Source of the DNA: Endomicrobium sp.
GTDB lineage: Bacteria > Elusimicrobiota > Endomicrobiia > Endomicrobiales > Endomicrobiaceae
Reading direction: 5' to 3'
Assembly (NCBI GenBank): GCA_031273925.1
Contig: JAISQW010000005.1
Coordinates: 60,920-124,919 of the forward strand
DNA: 64,000 bases
The notes beneath the pieces were generated by a model. It was not told where the DNA came from. It ran no database searches and saw only the letters and a program-made list of their open reading frames with translations. A program made the position numbers and the translations under genes. The first letter of the stretch is position 1; each line of letters opens with the position of its first letter. Positions 49,867 through 59,101 of the stretch are shown in pieces.

Positions 49867-51099
49867 GTGTCTATAGTAGTAATGAAATTTGGAGGATCAT
49901 CTGTTGATGGTATAGATAGAATAAAGTATGTTGCCCAAAAGATAATATCAAAAAAAAAAAATAATGAAATAGTTGTTGTAGTTTCAGCATCTGGAAATAG
50001 TACAGATAATTTGATTAAAAAGGCGAAAAAAATTACTTCATTCCCATCTTTGAGGGAAATGGATATGCTGCTTGCAACTGGTGAAATGGTTTCTACTTCA
50101 CTTCTTACAATTATGCTTAATTCTATGGGGCAAAAAGCAATTTCTATGACAGGTCCTCAGGCAGGAATATTAGCAGATAATAATTATACGTGTGCAAAAA
50201 TCAAAAAAATTAAAATTAATAGAATTAAAAATTGTCTTTTAAGTGGAAATATTGTTATAGTAGCAGGATTTCAGGCTTTAAATGTTAATGGTGATATAAC
50301 AACATTAGGTAGGGGTGGATCTGATTTAACTGCAATAGCTTTATCAGCTAGTTTAAAAGCTAATTTGTGTGAAATATACTCAGATGTAGAAGGTGTATAT
50401 ACAGCTGATCCAAATATTGTAAAAACTGCTAAAAAAATAGATTGTTTATCCTATGATGAAATGCTTGAAATGGCTGGTGCAGGAGCACAAATATTGCAAC
50501 CAAGAAGTATTATAGTTGCAAAAAAATTTGGTATTGTAATACATGCAAGAAATACATTTAGTAAAAATCCTGGAACTGTAATAACAAGTGAACAAAATAT
50601 AAGGAGAAAAAATATGGAAACGTTATTAATTTCAGGAATAACTTCAGATAAAAATAGAGTAAAGTTTACAGTAAGAAATTTACCTAAAGGTCATAATATA
50701 GTTTTAAAAATATTTGATAAACTTGCAAAAGTGAATATCGACGTAGACATGATTATTCAATCTTCAATTTTGAATAAAAAAAACGATATTATATTTACTG
50801 TAAATAAACAAAATATGGAAAAAACACAAACAGAACTTAATAATATTTTTTTGCCAAAATTGAATTTTGTGAAAATAATACGTAATGAACGAATTGCGAA
50901 AATTTCAATTATAGGAGTAGGAATAAAAGAAAATTATAATGTAATTGCAAAAATGTTCAATATTTTTTACAAAAACAAAATTAATATTGAAATGATTAAC
51001 ACTAGTGAAACCATAATATCGTGTATTGTTGATAAATTTAATATGATAAAAGCAGTAAAAGAACTACATGAAAGTTTTGAAATTTTTATGAAAAGATAA
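49867..51099 (+). CDS. lysC: aspartate kinase
   Basis: Phosphorylates aspartate, opening the lysine/threonine/methionine/diaminopimelate branch; diaminopimelate is also needed for peptidoglycan. The product is 410 residues from GTG 49867 with GGAGGA upstream. KFGGSSVDG, TLGRGGSDLTAIAL and YSDVEGVYTADP mark the kinase; two C-terminal ACT domains follow (about 265 onward), suggesting feedback control by amino acids. Single gene; the rest of the pathway is outside the window. Confidence 0.95.
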   Translation: MSIVVMKFGGSSVDGIDRIKYVAQKIISKKKNNEIVVVVSASGNSTDNLIKKAKKITSFPSLREMDMLLATGEMVSTSLLTIMLNSMGQKAISMTGPQAGILADNNYTCAKIKKIKINRIKNCLLSGNIVIVAGFQALNVNGDITTLGRGGSDLTAIALSASLKANLCEIYSDVEGVYTADPNIVKTAKKIDCLSYDEMLEMAGAGAQILQPRSIIVAKKFGIVIHARNTFSKNPGTVITSEQNIRRKNMETLLISGITSDKNRVKFTVRNLPKGHNIVLKIFDKLAKVNIDVDMIIQSSILNKKNDIIFTVNKQNMEKTQTELNNIFLPKLNFVKIIRNERIAKISIIGVGIKENYNVIAKMFNIFYKNKINIEMINTSETIISCIVDKFNMIKAVKELHESFEIFMKR

Positions 51100-51213
51100 C
51101 GATATTTACAAATTTTAAAAAATATTTTAATAAAATTTTTATTGTCAATGTAATTACAGTTTTTTTAACTTAAAAAATGCATCTATCTTACTTTTGTGTA
51201 TAATTTTTATTTT

Positions 51214-52518
51214 TCAATCCAAATGCATTATATAAATAATAATTATAATGCCACATAGTATATAGCGACCAATTAATATTATAAATTTACTAAAAGACTT
51301 TGATGAACATCCTATTTGGATTTCTTGCGAAATAATGTATTTTGGTACAATCCAAAATACAAAAATACCACTACCTAATGCACAAAAAGGTATAAGATGA
51401 AGAGAAAGTATATCAATAATTTTTTTTATATTACCAACAACAAAACACTTACACGTTAGTATTATCGTTACACATACAAGTAATACAGCTAACCAACGAA
51501 CTATTTTAAATTTATTTTGTAATACTTCGATTACAACTTCAAGCATTCCTATAAGTGAAGTTATAGCAGCTAAAAATATTGCAAAAAAGAAAATAAACAT
51601 CAAAATTTTGCCTAACGGTATACTTTTAAAAATTTCAGGCATTGTAATAAATAATAAAGATGGTCCGCTGTTTAGATCTTTTCCAAAAGCAAATACGGCA
51701 GGTATTATTAATAATGCTGCAATTATAGAAGCAATTGTATCTAAAATAACAATATGTTTAGCTGATGAAATTATATCTTGTGTTTTTTGCGCATAGGAAC
51801 CATATACAATCATAGTAGATCCCCTTATTGATAAAGAATAAAAAACTTGTCCCAAAGCAGCCATCCAAGTTGTAGTATTAAATAAACAATTCCATTTTGG
51901 AGTAAAAAGATATTTGTATCCATCTATTGAATTTGGAATAAAAAAAACTCTTACTGCTAAAATTAAAAGAAGTATAATAACAGCTGGAATCATAAACTTA
52001 CATAATTTTTCGATACCTTTTTCAATCCCCCATGCCATTGCCAGACCTGTTAATATAATACTTATAACTATCCATAACAACACATTTGTATCATTCATTG
52101 TTTTGAAATACTGTACACTATCTGTAACATAGAATGCTGAACCATTACCTGCACCTATGACAAATCTTATAACCCAAGATACAACTAAAATATATCCTAT
52201 AGCTTGTACTAAAGAAACTAGTACACACAACCATCCAAAAAATTCACCAAATCTTCCATTTTTACCAGTCAACTCTAAAGCTTTTTTGAAAGCATTCACT
52301 GGACCCGATTTTGTGAGTCTACCAATAGTTATTTCTCCAATCACTGCTACAAATCCAAGAATTGCTAAACAAATAATATATGGAATTATGAACGTTGCTC
52401 CACCAAACTCACATACACGATATGGAAAAAGCCATATATTTCCTAACCCTATGGCTGATCCTGCAGCAGCAAAAATTAATCCCCATTTCGATGAAAAAAA
52501 ATCTTTTGCTGAATTCAT
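51214..52518 (-). CDS. sodium-dependent neurotransmitter:sodium symporter (NSS/SNF) family transporter
   Basis: Inner-membrane amino acid importer of the LeuT fold. The product is 434 residues with about 11 hydrophobic segments. The start matches the family strongly: FAAAGSAIGLGNIWLFPY (TM1, ion and substrate site) and GGATFIIPY. TM6 and later segments follow (WMAALGQVFYSLSIRGS). The substrate, probably an amino acid, cannot be fixed. It is the only leftward gene to the right of 44.8 kb. Amino acid uptake suits a host-dependent lifestyle. Confidence 0.93.
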   Translation of the reverse strand: MNSAKDFFSSKWGLIFAAAGSAIGLGNIWLFPYRVCEFGGATFIIPYIICLAILGFVAVIGEITIGRLTKSGPVNAFKKALELTGKNGRFGEFFGWLCVLVSLVQAIGYILVVSWVIRFVIGAGNGSAFYVTDSVQYFKTMNDTNVLLWIVISIILTGLAMAWGIEKGIEKLCKFMIPAVIILLLILAVRVFFIPNSIDGYKYLFTPKWNCLFNTTTWMAALGQVFYSLSIRGSTMIVYGSYAQKTQDIISSAKHIVILDTIASIIAALLIIPAVFAFGKDLNSGPSLLFITMPEIFKSIPLGKILMFIFFFAIFLAAITSLIGMLEVVIEVLQNKFKIVRWLAVLLVCVTIILTCKCFVVGNIKKIIDILSLHLIPFCALGSGIFVFWIVPKYIISQEIQIGCSSKSFSKFIILIGRYILCGIIIIIYIMHLD

Positions 52519-52844
52519 TAATATTTCTCCAAAAGGTACTAAATTATATTTAAATATAAATAAATATATAATAAAAATGTATTATAATAAATTTCGCTGT
52601 CCACTGTCCATTATGTACTGAAGATTTTCACACAAATCACACAGTATTATAGAAATGAAGAAGAATACTATGATATTTTATCTAGCTTTTTCATAATAAA
52701 TGGTTATCATATCATCTATTGACAAATATGTATTTCTTTGGATATACTACAATTCATCCGTCACAAAATTGATTGGTAGATTATTTTGCGGTTTAATTTA
52801 TGATTATAAATAAGTAAGATAAAAAAAGGAAAAGGTTTTTAAAA
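52519..52844. other. 326-bp gap between the transporter and rpmH
   Basis: No gene. It contains the rpmH promoter (next entry). dnaA and oriC are often upstream of rpmH; here neither dnaA nor a DnaA-box cluster is visible. Confidence 0.45.
52719..52748 (+). promoter_or_regulatory. strong sigma-70 promoter for rpmH-rnpA-yidD-yidC
   Basis: TTGACA (52719-52724), 18-bp spacer, TATACT (52743-52748): a perfect -35 and five of six in the -10, the best promoter match I noticed in the window, about 95 bp ahead of rpmH. Confidence 0.65.
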
Positions 52845-52979
52845 ATGAAAAGAACATTTCAGCCGAATAAGAATAGAAGGAAAAATAAGATTGGATTTAG
52901 GGCAAGAATGGCAACACCTGGTGGAAGAAAAATTTTAAGTGCTCACAGAAGAAAATGCCGTAAGATAATTAGTGCATAA
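52845..52979 (+). CDS. rpmH: 50S ribosomal protein L34
   Basis: The product is 44 residues, the normal L34 size: [20 protein letters not shown] at the start, then the [16 protein letters not shown] block and a basic end. AAAGGAAAAGG precedes the ATG. It heads the conserved rpmH-rnpA-yidD-yidC operon. Confidence 0.96.
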   Translation: MKRTFQPNKNRRKNKIGFRARMATPGGRKILSAHRRKCRKIISA

Positions 52980-53015
52980 TACTTTTTTACCTACTTATTA
53001 TTAACATATAATGTT

Positions 53016-53441
53016 ATGGATAAAAAAAATGTGGATATATTTTTGACAGATATCAACAAAAAAAGTAGTTTCGCTGGGAATTCTTTTACGTATTTTGAGC
53101 GATTACATTTCAAAAAAGATTTTAAAAAAGTATTTAAAAGTGGTTTGAAGTTTGAAAATAATAAGATAAAAATTTTTGTTTATGATAGAAATGATGGCCA
53201 CACTACAAGAAGATTGGGTGTTGTTACATCAAAAAAATTAGGTACAGCTGTTAAAAGAAATAAAATAAAAAGAAGGCTAAGAGAGATTTTTAGAAGCATT
53301 AAAGGCTCACTAAAACCAGGTTTGGATTTGATTTTCATTCAAAAAATTGAAGTATTAAACTACAGTAGTTTAAAAAAGAGTATTGTAGATTTGTTTGATA
53401 AATATGGTTTTATTGCAATAAAAATAATAAGTAATAAATGA
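53016..53441 (+). CDS. rnpA: ribonuclease P protein component
   Basis: Protein subunit that helps the RNase P RNA trim tRNA 5' ends. The product is 141 residues. The RNR motif is in AVKRNKIKRRLREIFR; FERLHFKKDFKKVFKSG and RRLGVVTSKKLG are typical. About 25 extra residues precede the conserved part; the true start may be later, though no better ATG is obvious. Follows rpmH by 36 bp. Confidence 0.92.
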   Translation: MDKKNVDIFLTDINKKSSFAGNSFTYFERLHFKKDFKKVFKSGLKFENNKIKIFVYDRNDGHTTRRLGVVTSKKLGTAVKRNKIKRRLREIFRSIKGSLKPGLDLIFIQKIEVLNYSSLKKSIVDLFDKYGFIAIKIISNK

Positions 53442-53490
53442 TAAAGTAAAAAAAGAGTAGTAAGAAATAGGTGTAATTTAGGTATAATAA

Positions 53491-53742
53491 ATGAAATATT
53501 TTGTTCTTTTTTTTATTAAATGTTATAGGTTTATTTTTCAATATTTTCCGCCAAAATGTCGCTTTTATCCAACTTGCTCTATTTATGCTTATAAAGCCTT
53601 GAACTTATATGGTTTATTTAAAGGTTTGTATTTAACATTTATGAGGATTATTCGTTGTAATCCGTTTTGTAGCGGTGGTTTTGATCCAATTCCTCTGTTG
53701 AAAAAAGTACCAAAAAAAAATGCAATTATAAAAAAGGATTAA
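53491..53742 (+). CDS. yidD: membrane protein insertion efficiency factor YidD
   Basis: Small membrane-associated protein of 83 residues found between rnpA and yidC. The conserved CRFYPTCSIYAYKAL and the RIIRCNPFCSGGFDPIP motif are present. It aids YidC-dependent insertion; mechanism is unclear. yidC begins 6 bp later. Confidence 0.94.
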   Translation: MKYFVLFFIKCYRFIFQYFPPKCRFYPTCSIYAYKALNLYGLFKGLYLTFMRIIRCNPFCSGGFDPIPLLKKVPKKNAIIKKD

Positions 53743-53748
53743 AATTAA

Positions 53749-55290
53749 ATGCAAAAAAATTATCTTATGTTTGTATTTTTTTCAATTGTTACAGTTATTG
53801 TTTGGGTTTTTCTATCTTCTTCGCTTTCTACACAAAAACAAATACATAGAAATATATTAAAATCTCAAGTTATAAGCGTACAGCAGAACCATAAAGCAAT
53901 TTGTGATACAATAAATAAAGAAGAGCCACGTGAAGAATTAATTAATATTGAAACCAAATATTATAAAGCTATTTTTACAAACAAAGGAGCAGCAATATTA
54001 AAATGGTTCATTAAGGAAAAAAATAATAAATGCATAGATTTAATTTTTCCTGGATCTCCAGCTTTTATGTCTAATTTTCAGGATAAAACCTACAAGATTA
54101 TTTCGATCTCTAAAAATAAAATAATATTTGAATGTCTTTTAAATGAAGGATTGAAAATTACAAAAATTTATCATTTATCTGATCATTATATGCATAATTT
54201 AAATATTATAATTGAACAAAATGGTGGTGTTATTGAAGATGTTTCATCAATAGAGTTAAAATATGGCCCTGGATTAGGATTGAATAATAAGGAAATCAAA
54301 GAAAATATTGCTACAACTAGAGTCATGGCGTACACAAAAGAAAATCCAAATAAACTTGAAAAAATCAAAAATAATTCAGAAGTTGTTTTCTTTCATAAAT
54401 GGGTTTCCTTAGATAACAGATATTTTCTTGCTGCTTTTATACCTAAGCAATCTACTGAATTTGATAAAATTGTTGCATCGAGATCTAGTAAAAAACATCC
54501 TTATTCTGTAAGTTTAATTGCAACTATCCCTAAAAATGTTGCTAAAATTGAGTATTCTGTAGACTTTTATCTTGGACCTAAGGGGTATATGCACTTAAAA
54601 AGTTATAATCTTGATTTAGAAAAAATCGTAGATTTTGGTTTTTTTGGGTTTCTAGGTAAATTTGCTTTTAAAATTTTAACACTATTTCATAAATTAACAC
54701 ATAATTACGGTTGGGCAATTGTGTTTGTTACAGCTCTTGCTCAAGTTTTGATTTTGCCGTTAACTTTAAAAAGTTTTAAATCTATTTCAGCTATGAAGCG
54801 CATACAACCCTTAATAAAAGATATACAAATAAGATATAAAAATAATCCTAAACGGATTCAAATAGAAATTTTGAATATTTACAGATCTCAAAAAGTTAAT
54901 CCTTTAAGTGGGTGTTTCCCTATGCTTTTGCAATTACCTATTTTTTGGGCATTTTTCACGATGTTAAGAAATTCTTATGAATTAAGAAATGAAAAATGGA
55001 TTTTTTGGATAAAGGATTTATCTGCTGCAGATCAGTTTATACATTTTAATTTTTTTGATTTTAACCTTCTTCCAATATTAATGGGTATAGCTATGTTTTT
55101 TCAACAAAAAATGACAACAACAGATTCGGATTCAATGCAAAAAAAAATAATGTATATTATACCTATAGTATTTACTTTTATGTTTTGGTCATTCCCATCG
55201 GGTGTTGTTATTTATTGGATCACTAATAGCATAATTTCAATGCTTGAGCAGTATTTAGTAACAAAAAAAATCTTTGTTACTAAAACATAG
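53749..55290 (+). CDS. yidC: membrane protein insertase YidC
   Basis: Inserts membrane proteins with or without SecYEG. The product is 513 residues: an N-terminal transmembrane helix, a large periplasmic beta domain (about 60-290) as in Gram-negative YidC, then the conserved five-helix core with LTLKSFKSISAMKRIQPL and GCFPMLLQLPIFWAFF. The core basic residue region is intact. Last gene of the rpmH operon. Confidence 0.96.
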   Translation: MQKNYLMFVFFSIVTVIVWVFLSSSLSTQKQIHRNILKSQVISVQQNHKAICDTINKEEPREELINIETKYYKAIFTNKGAAILKWFIKEKNNKCIDLIFPGSPAFMSNFQDKTYKIISISKNKIIFECLLNEGLKITKIYHLSDHYMHNLNIIIEQNGGVIEDVSSIELKYGPGLGLNNKEIKENIATTRVMAYTKENPNKLEKIKNNSEVVFFHKWVSLDNRYFLAAFIPKQSTEFDKIVASRSSKKHPYSVSLIATIPKNVAKIEYSVDFYLGPKGYMHLKSYNLDLEKIVDFGFFGFLGKFAFKILTLFHKLTHNYGWAIVFVTALAQVLILPLTLKSFKSISAMKRIQPLIKDIQIRYKNNPKRIQIEILNIYRSQKVNPLSGCFPMLLQLPIFWAFFTMLRNSYELRNEKWIFWIKDLSAADQFIHFNFFDFNLLPILMGIAMFFQQKMTTTDSDSMQKKIMYIIPIVFTFMFWSFPSGVVIYWITNSIISMLEQYLVTKKIFVTKT

Positions 55291-55414
55291 TTAAGAGCGT
55301 GTTATTGAATGAATGAATATGTAAAAAGAAAATATTGTATAGAAAAAACTATTTACTAATACACTGTGTTATAGTATATATTAGTATAGTTATATTTACT
55401 AGTGTATTGTATAT

Positions 55415-55500
55415 GGAGAGGTGGTCGAGTGGTTTATGACAATAGTCTTGAAAACTATAATAGAAAACATCTATCGTGGGTTCGAATCCCTCCCTCTCCG
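55415..55500 (+). tRNA. tRNA-Ser (anticodon TGA)
   Basis: Acceptor GGAGAGG pairs with CCTCTCC, discriminator G. Anticodon stem ATAGT/ACTAT with loop CTTGAAA, long variable arm, T arm GTGGG-TTCGAAT-CCCTC. It reads UCN, mainly UCA. Confidence 0.93.
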
Positions 55501-55573
55501 ATTTTTAACTAACAATGTTATTTAATAAGTAAATAGGCGTATTGTTTTTATATGAATGGATGGTAAATAAAAA

Positions 55574-56068
55574 ATGTTAGAGGAATTTTCCTACGGTGCA
55601 ATAATTTACAAGATTCAAAACTGTAAACCTATTTTTTTGCTTGTATGTTCAAAATCTAAAATTTGGGGATTTCCTAAAGGTCATAGTGAAAATGGTGAAA
55701 ATAAAATTGAAACAGCAAGGAGAGAAATTTTTGAGGAAACAGGCATTAAAAATATTAGATTTATTAAAAATTTTGTCCAAGAAGATATCTATCTAATAAA
55801 GAAAAAACATATCAGTATTCCAAGATACATTTTAAAAAAAACTTTTTTTATTATAAAACATTCTGTATATTTTCTTGCTTTTGTAATTCATAGTGACTTA
55901 TTAAGTTTTGATAAAAATGAAATAGTTGAATTAAAATGGGTAAATATAAAACAATCACAAAATTTACTTTCTTTTGATAGTCAAAAAAGAATTATAAATT
56001 TAGCATATAAATCTATAAATCAATTTAAAAAGGAGGACAACTATGAGCAATCCACTTTTAAAGAATAA
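55574..56068 (+). CDS. NUDIX hydrolase, diadenosine-polyphosphate type
   Basis: The product is 164 residues. A perfect NUDIX box, G-x5-E-x7-REUxEExGU, reads GHSENGE then REIFEETGI. The opening EFSYGAIIYKI and WGFPKGHSE resemble bis(5'-nucleosyl)-tetraphosphatases, which clear Ap4A. Substrate is inferred. It overlaps the following membrane protein gene by 26 bp, whose ribosome binding site lies inside it, so the two are probably coupled. Confidence 0.88.
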   Translation: MLEEFSYGAIIYKIQNCKPIFLLVCSKSKIWGFPKGHSENGENKIETARREIFEETGIKNIRFIKNFVQEDIYLIKKKHISIPRYILKKTFFIIKHSVYFLAFVIHSDLLSFDKNEIVELKWVNIKQSQNLLSFDSQKRIINLAYKSINQFKKEDNYEQSTFKE

Positions 56069-56762
56069 TACTTTTTTCCAATCAATTAAGGGCATTGATG
56101 ATATTATGACAATTCAAGGCGTAGTAAATAAAAGTATAATTTTATGGATTTTACTTGCAATGAGTTCATTTTATTCATGGGTTCATCCAAATGTAATTGC
56201 GCCTTTATTATTGTATATATCTTTTATGGCTTTTTTTTTAGCAATAGTTTTAATATTTAAAAAAACAACAGCACCATTTTTATCACCTCTTTATGCTATA
56301 TGTGAAGGTTTTATTTTGGGTAGTGTTTCTTTATATTTTGAAAAATTATTTCATGGTATTGTTTTTAATGGAATTTTTCTGACAATTTGTAGTTTATTCT
56401 GTATACTCGCAGCATACAAAACTGGTATGTTGAGAGCTACATCAAAATTTAGAAAGATTTTAATGATTTCAGTATTTACGATATCTTTTGTTTATATAAT
56501 TGACTTTTTTTTAAATCTTTTTTTTGGTGGAAATTTACAGTATCTTCATAATTCTTCTAATTTTAGTATTGCTATCAGTTTTATAATTACAATTATTGCA
56601 TCGTTTAGTCTTGTTATAGATTTTGATTTAATTGAACAAAGTGTTCAGTATGGTCTACCTAAATATATGGAATGGTATAGTGCGTTTTCTATTATGGTAA
56701 CGCTGATATGGCTTTACATAGAAATTATTAGACTTTTATTTAAACTTAACAATAGAAATTAG
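56043..56762 (+). CDS. Bax inhibitor-1/YccA-like membrane protein
   Basis: The product is 239 residues with seven hydrophobic segments between about 28 and 232, matching the YccA/Bax-inhibitor-1 family, which includes calcium-leak channels and modulators of FtsH. SPLYAICEGFILGSVSLYFE and the conserved aspartates near VIDFDLIEQSV are characteristic. Preceded by AAGGAGGACAACT. Physiological role in bacteria is largely unknown. Confidence 0.86.
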   Translation: MSNPLLKNNTFFQSIKGIDDIMTIQGVVNKSIILWILLAMSSFYSWVHPNVIAPLLLYISFMAFFLAIVLIFKKTTAPFLSPLYAICEGFILGSVSLYFEKLFHGIVFNGIFLTICSLFCILAAYKTGMLRATSKFRKILMISVFTISFVYIIDFFLNLFFGGNLQYLHNSSNFSIAISFIITIIASFSLVIDFDLIEQSVQYGLPKYMEWYSAFSIMVTLIWLYIEIIRLLFKLNNRN

Positions 56763-56784
56763 AAAATTTTTATAATATGAATTT

Positions 56785-57372
56785 ATGTTAAAAAAAACGT
56801 TTTTTTTAGAGTCTATTTATAACGTAGATTTTTTACAAGCTAGTATTGCTGAAGTTGTTTTTACAGGAAGATCGAATGTTGGTAAAAGCAGTATTATCAA
56901 TATCTTATGTTCACAAAAAAAACTAGCTAAAACATCAAAAAATCCTGGAAGTACGAAAAGTATAAATATTTACGGTGTTACTAAAAAAAAATGGATAATA
57001 GATTTACCTGGATATGGCTATGCAAAAACAAGTTTTAGAAATAAATTATTTTTAAGTAAAATATTGAAAAATTATATAATCGAAAGAAAAAGCAAAAAAA
57101 AGGTTTATATAGTGATTGATGCTTTTGTAGGACCTACTAAATTGGATTTTTGTATGGCTAATAAGCTCATTGACAAAAATCTTACATTTAAGGTGATTGT
57201 AAACAAATTTGATAAAGTTATAAACATAAATGTAAATACAAAGAACGAAATGAAAAAAGAACTTGCAAAAAAGTTTATTGTTAATGAATCAGATATATTT
57301 ATTTTAAGTGCAAAAAGCCAAGATCGAGAATTAGATAAATTAAAAAGTGATATCACGAATTTTTTATTTTAA
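56785..57372 (+). CDS. engB: ribosome biogenesis GTPase EngB (YsxC/YihA)
   Basis: Small GTPase for late 50S assembly. The product is 195 residues. G1 GRSNVGKSS, G2 region NPGSTKS, G3 DLPGYG, G4 NKFDK and G5 LSAKS are all present. It follows the Bax1-like gene by 22 bp. Full length and intact. Confidence 0.95.
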   Translation: MLKKTFFLESIYNVDFLQASIAEVVFTGRSNVGKSSIINILCSQKKLAKTSKNPGSTKSINIYGVTKKKWIIDLPGYGYAKTSFRNKLFLSKILKNYIIERKSKKKVYIVIDAFVGPTKLDFCMANKLIDKNLTFKVIVNKFDKVININVNTKNEMKKELAKKFIVNESDIFILSAKSQDRELDKLKSDITNFLF

Positions 57373-57725
57373 TTTGTTATTTTTACGTTCATTATTAAAA
57401 GTGAGTAAATGTTAATAAATTATACTGTAATACAAAAATGTAAAAAGATAATGATTTTATAGAATATGTTGTTTTTTATGTCATGACGTGAAATTTGCTT
57501 TTATATAAAAAGTACTTTTTGAATTCATAGTTTTGGTAAGTTTCAATTATGATTACTTAAATATAAAACACTATGATTATTTTTGTAATGCAAAATAAAT
57601 AATAACTTATCTTTTAATTCTTTAGCTTTTATTATTTTAAATCATTTTTTTGTGTATAATAGAATTGAAAAATTAATTTAAAAAATATACAATTCTAAAG
57701 AGTTTTACTAAAAGGAAAATTAACA
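57373..57725. other. 353-bp leader region before the purine genes
   Basis: No gene. A TATAAT at 57655-57660 could be the -10 for purC, 66 bp before its start, but the -35 is weak. I looked for a purine riboswitch and saw no matching fold; no PurR-like operator stands out either. Confidence 0.4.
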
Positions 57726-58601
57726 ATGAATAATCAGGAGGAGATAAATCTTACTTTAGTACGTAAAGGTAAAGTAAGAAATGTGTACGATTTAGGTCAA
57801 AATTATTTGATAGTTGCTTCAGATAGGATATCTGCTTTTGATAATATTATACCTACTATAATTCCTAATAAGGGTAAAATATTACATAAGCTTTCGATGT
57901 TTTGGTTTGATTTTATACAAGGTATAATTCCAAATCATCTTATTACCGGTGATTTTAATACTTTTCCTGTGAAACTAAAACAATATGATTATTTACGCGA
58001 TAGAGCAATGATAGTCAAAAAAGCTAATAAAATTAATATTGAATGTATAGTTAGAGGTTATATTACTGGTTCTGCTTGGAGAGAGTATCAAAAATCAGAA
58101 ACGTTTTGTGGTATAAATTTACCTCCAGGTTTAAAAGAATCCTCAAGGTTACCAAATCCAATTTTTACACCATCTACTAAGAATGAAAATTCTGGACATG
58201 ATGTGAATATTTCTTTTGCTGATATGGTAAAAGAAGTTGGTGAAGAAATTGCATATAAATTACAAGAAATTTCTATTAGATTATATAAAAAAGTAAATGA
58301 ATATTCACTCTTAAAAGGTATAATAGTTGCAGATACAAAACTTGAATTTGGATTTTACGATGATCAATTAATGCTGATTGATGAACTTTTTACTCCAGAT
58401 TCTTCAAGATTTTGGGAGATTTGTGAATATAAAGATGGTAGATCACAAAATAGTTTAGATAAACAGTATGTAAGAGATTATCTTGAATTTATAAAATGGG
58501 ATAAAGTATCACCAATTCCTGTATTACCGAAAATTATTATTAAAAAAACACTAGAAAAATATATTAGTGTATATGAAAGATTAACTGGGAAAAAATTTTG
58601 A
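57726..58601 (+). CDS. purC: SAICAR synthetase
   Basis: Joins CAIR and aspartate with ATP to give SAICAR. The product is 291 residues, the longer form. RKGKVRNVYDLG, VASDRISAFD, CIVRGYITGSAW and ADTKLEFGF are family motifs; the end matches. First of a tight run purC-purS-purL-purQ-purD-purE with overlaps, so a single operon is likely. Confidence 0.96.
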   Translation: MNNQEEINLTLVRKGKVRNVYDLGQNYLIVASDRISAFDNIIPTIIPNKGKILHKLSMFWFDFIQGIIPNHLITGDFNTFPVKLKQYDYLRDRAMIVKKANKINIECIVRGYITGSAWREYQKSETFCGINLPPGLKESSRLPNPIFTPSTKNENSGHDVNISFADMVKEVGEEIAYKLQEISIRLYKKVNEYSLLKGIIVADTKLEFGFYDDQLMLIDELFTPDSSRFWEICEYKDGRSQNSLDKQYVRDYLEFIKWDKVSPIPVLPKIIIKKTLEKYISVYERLTGKKF

Positions 58602-59101
58602 TGTTTGGCATAGAAATTTTTACAAAAGAATATTTTAAAAATTCGTTTGGTGAACGTTTGTTATTAGATGTTTATGAATTTGGTTTTAAAGATATTAAAA
58701 AAATTCAACGTTCTACATTGTATCTTATGGATGGTGATTTAAAGTATAAAGATGTTTTAGTTATATCTAAAAAATTGTTAATTGACAAAGTTACAGAATT
58801 TCATATTATAAAACAATATTCTGCATCAAAATATAAGATTATGGATTTTAAGATTCTTCCTCCAATTTCTTCTTCATCATTTTCTGCAATTGAAGTTTGG
58901 TACAAAAATAGTGTTACTGACACGCTTGTAGAGAGCATAGGAAAAGCTATGAAAGATTTGAATATTAAGAAGAGTATTAATGTCAAAATTGGATATAAGT
59001 ATTATTTTTATGGTACTCTATTATCACCAAGAACTTTGAATAATATAGCTATAAAATTATTAGTTAACAAGTTAATTCAAGAATATAATGTAATAAAATG
59101 A
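58598..59101 (+). CDS. purS: tandem-duplicated PurS (FGAM synthase subunit)
   Basis: PurS bridges PurL and PurQ in formylglycinamidine synthase. Normal PurS has about 80 residues; this product has 167 and contains two PurS-like units: residues ~2-75 (IEIFTKEYFKNSFGERLLLD) and ~95-165 (AIEVWYKNSVTDTLVESIGK). The second unit is closer to standard PurS. It overlaps purC and purL by 4 bp each. A double PurS, sometimes fused to PurL, occurs in several lineages, and could mimic the PurS dimer of the complex. Confidence 0.8.
   Translation: MMFGIEIFTKEYFKNSFGERLLLDVYEFGFKDIKKIQRSTLYLMDGDLKYKDVLVISKKLLIDKVTEFHIIKQYSASKYKIMDFKILPPISSSSFSAIEVWYKNSVTDTLVESIGKAMKDLNIKKSINVKIGYKYYFYGTLLSPRTLNNIAIKLLVNKLIQEYNVIK

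Noticed and set aside
52157..52621. Rightward 154-codon frame over the start of the sodium symporter gene
   Set aside because: Antisense to the conserved LeuT-type N-terminus; no ribosome binding site.
52519..52844. oriC upstream of rpmH
   Set aside because: Position is classic, but no DnaA-box cluster or 13-mer repeats are visible and the strand switch lies 8 kb to the left.
57373..57725. Purine riboswitch ahead of purC
   Set aside because: Expected by context, but I could not find the three-stem junction or the conserved loop bases.
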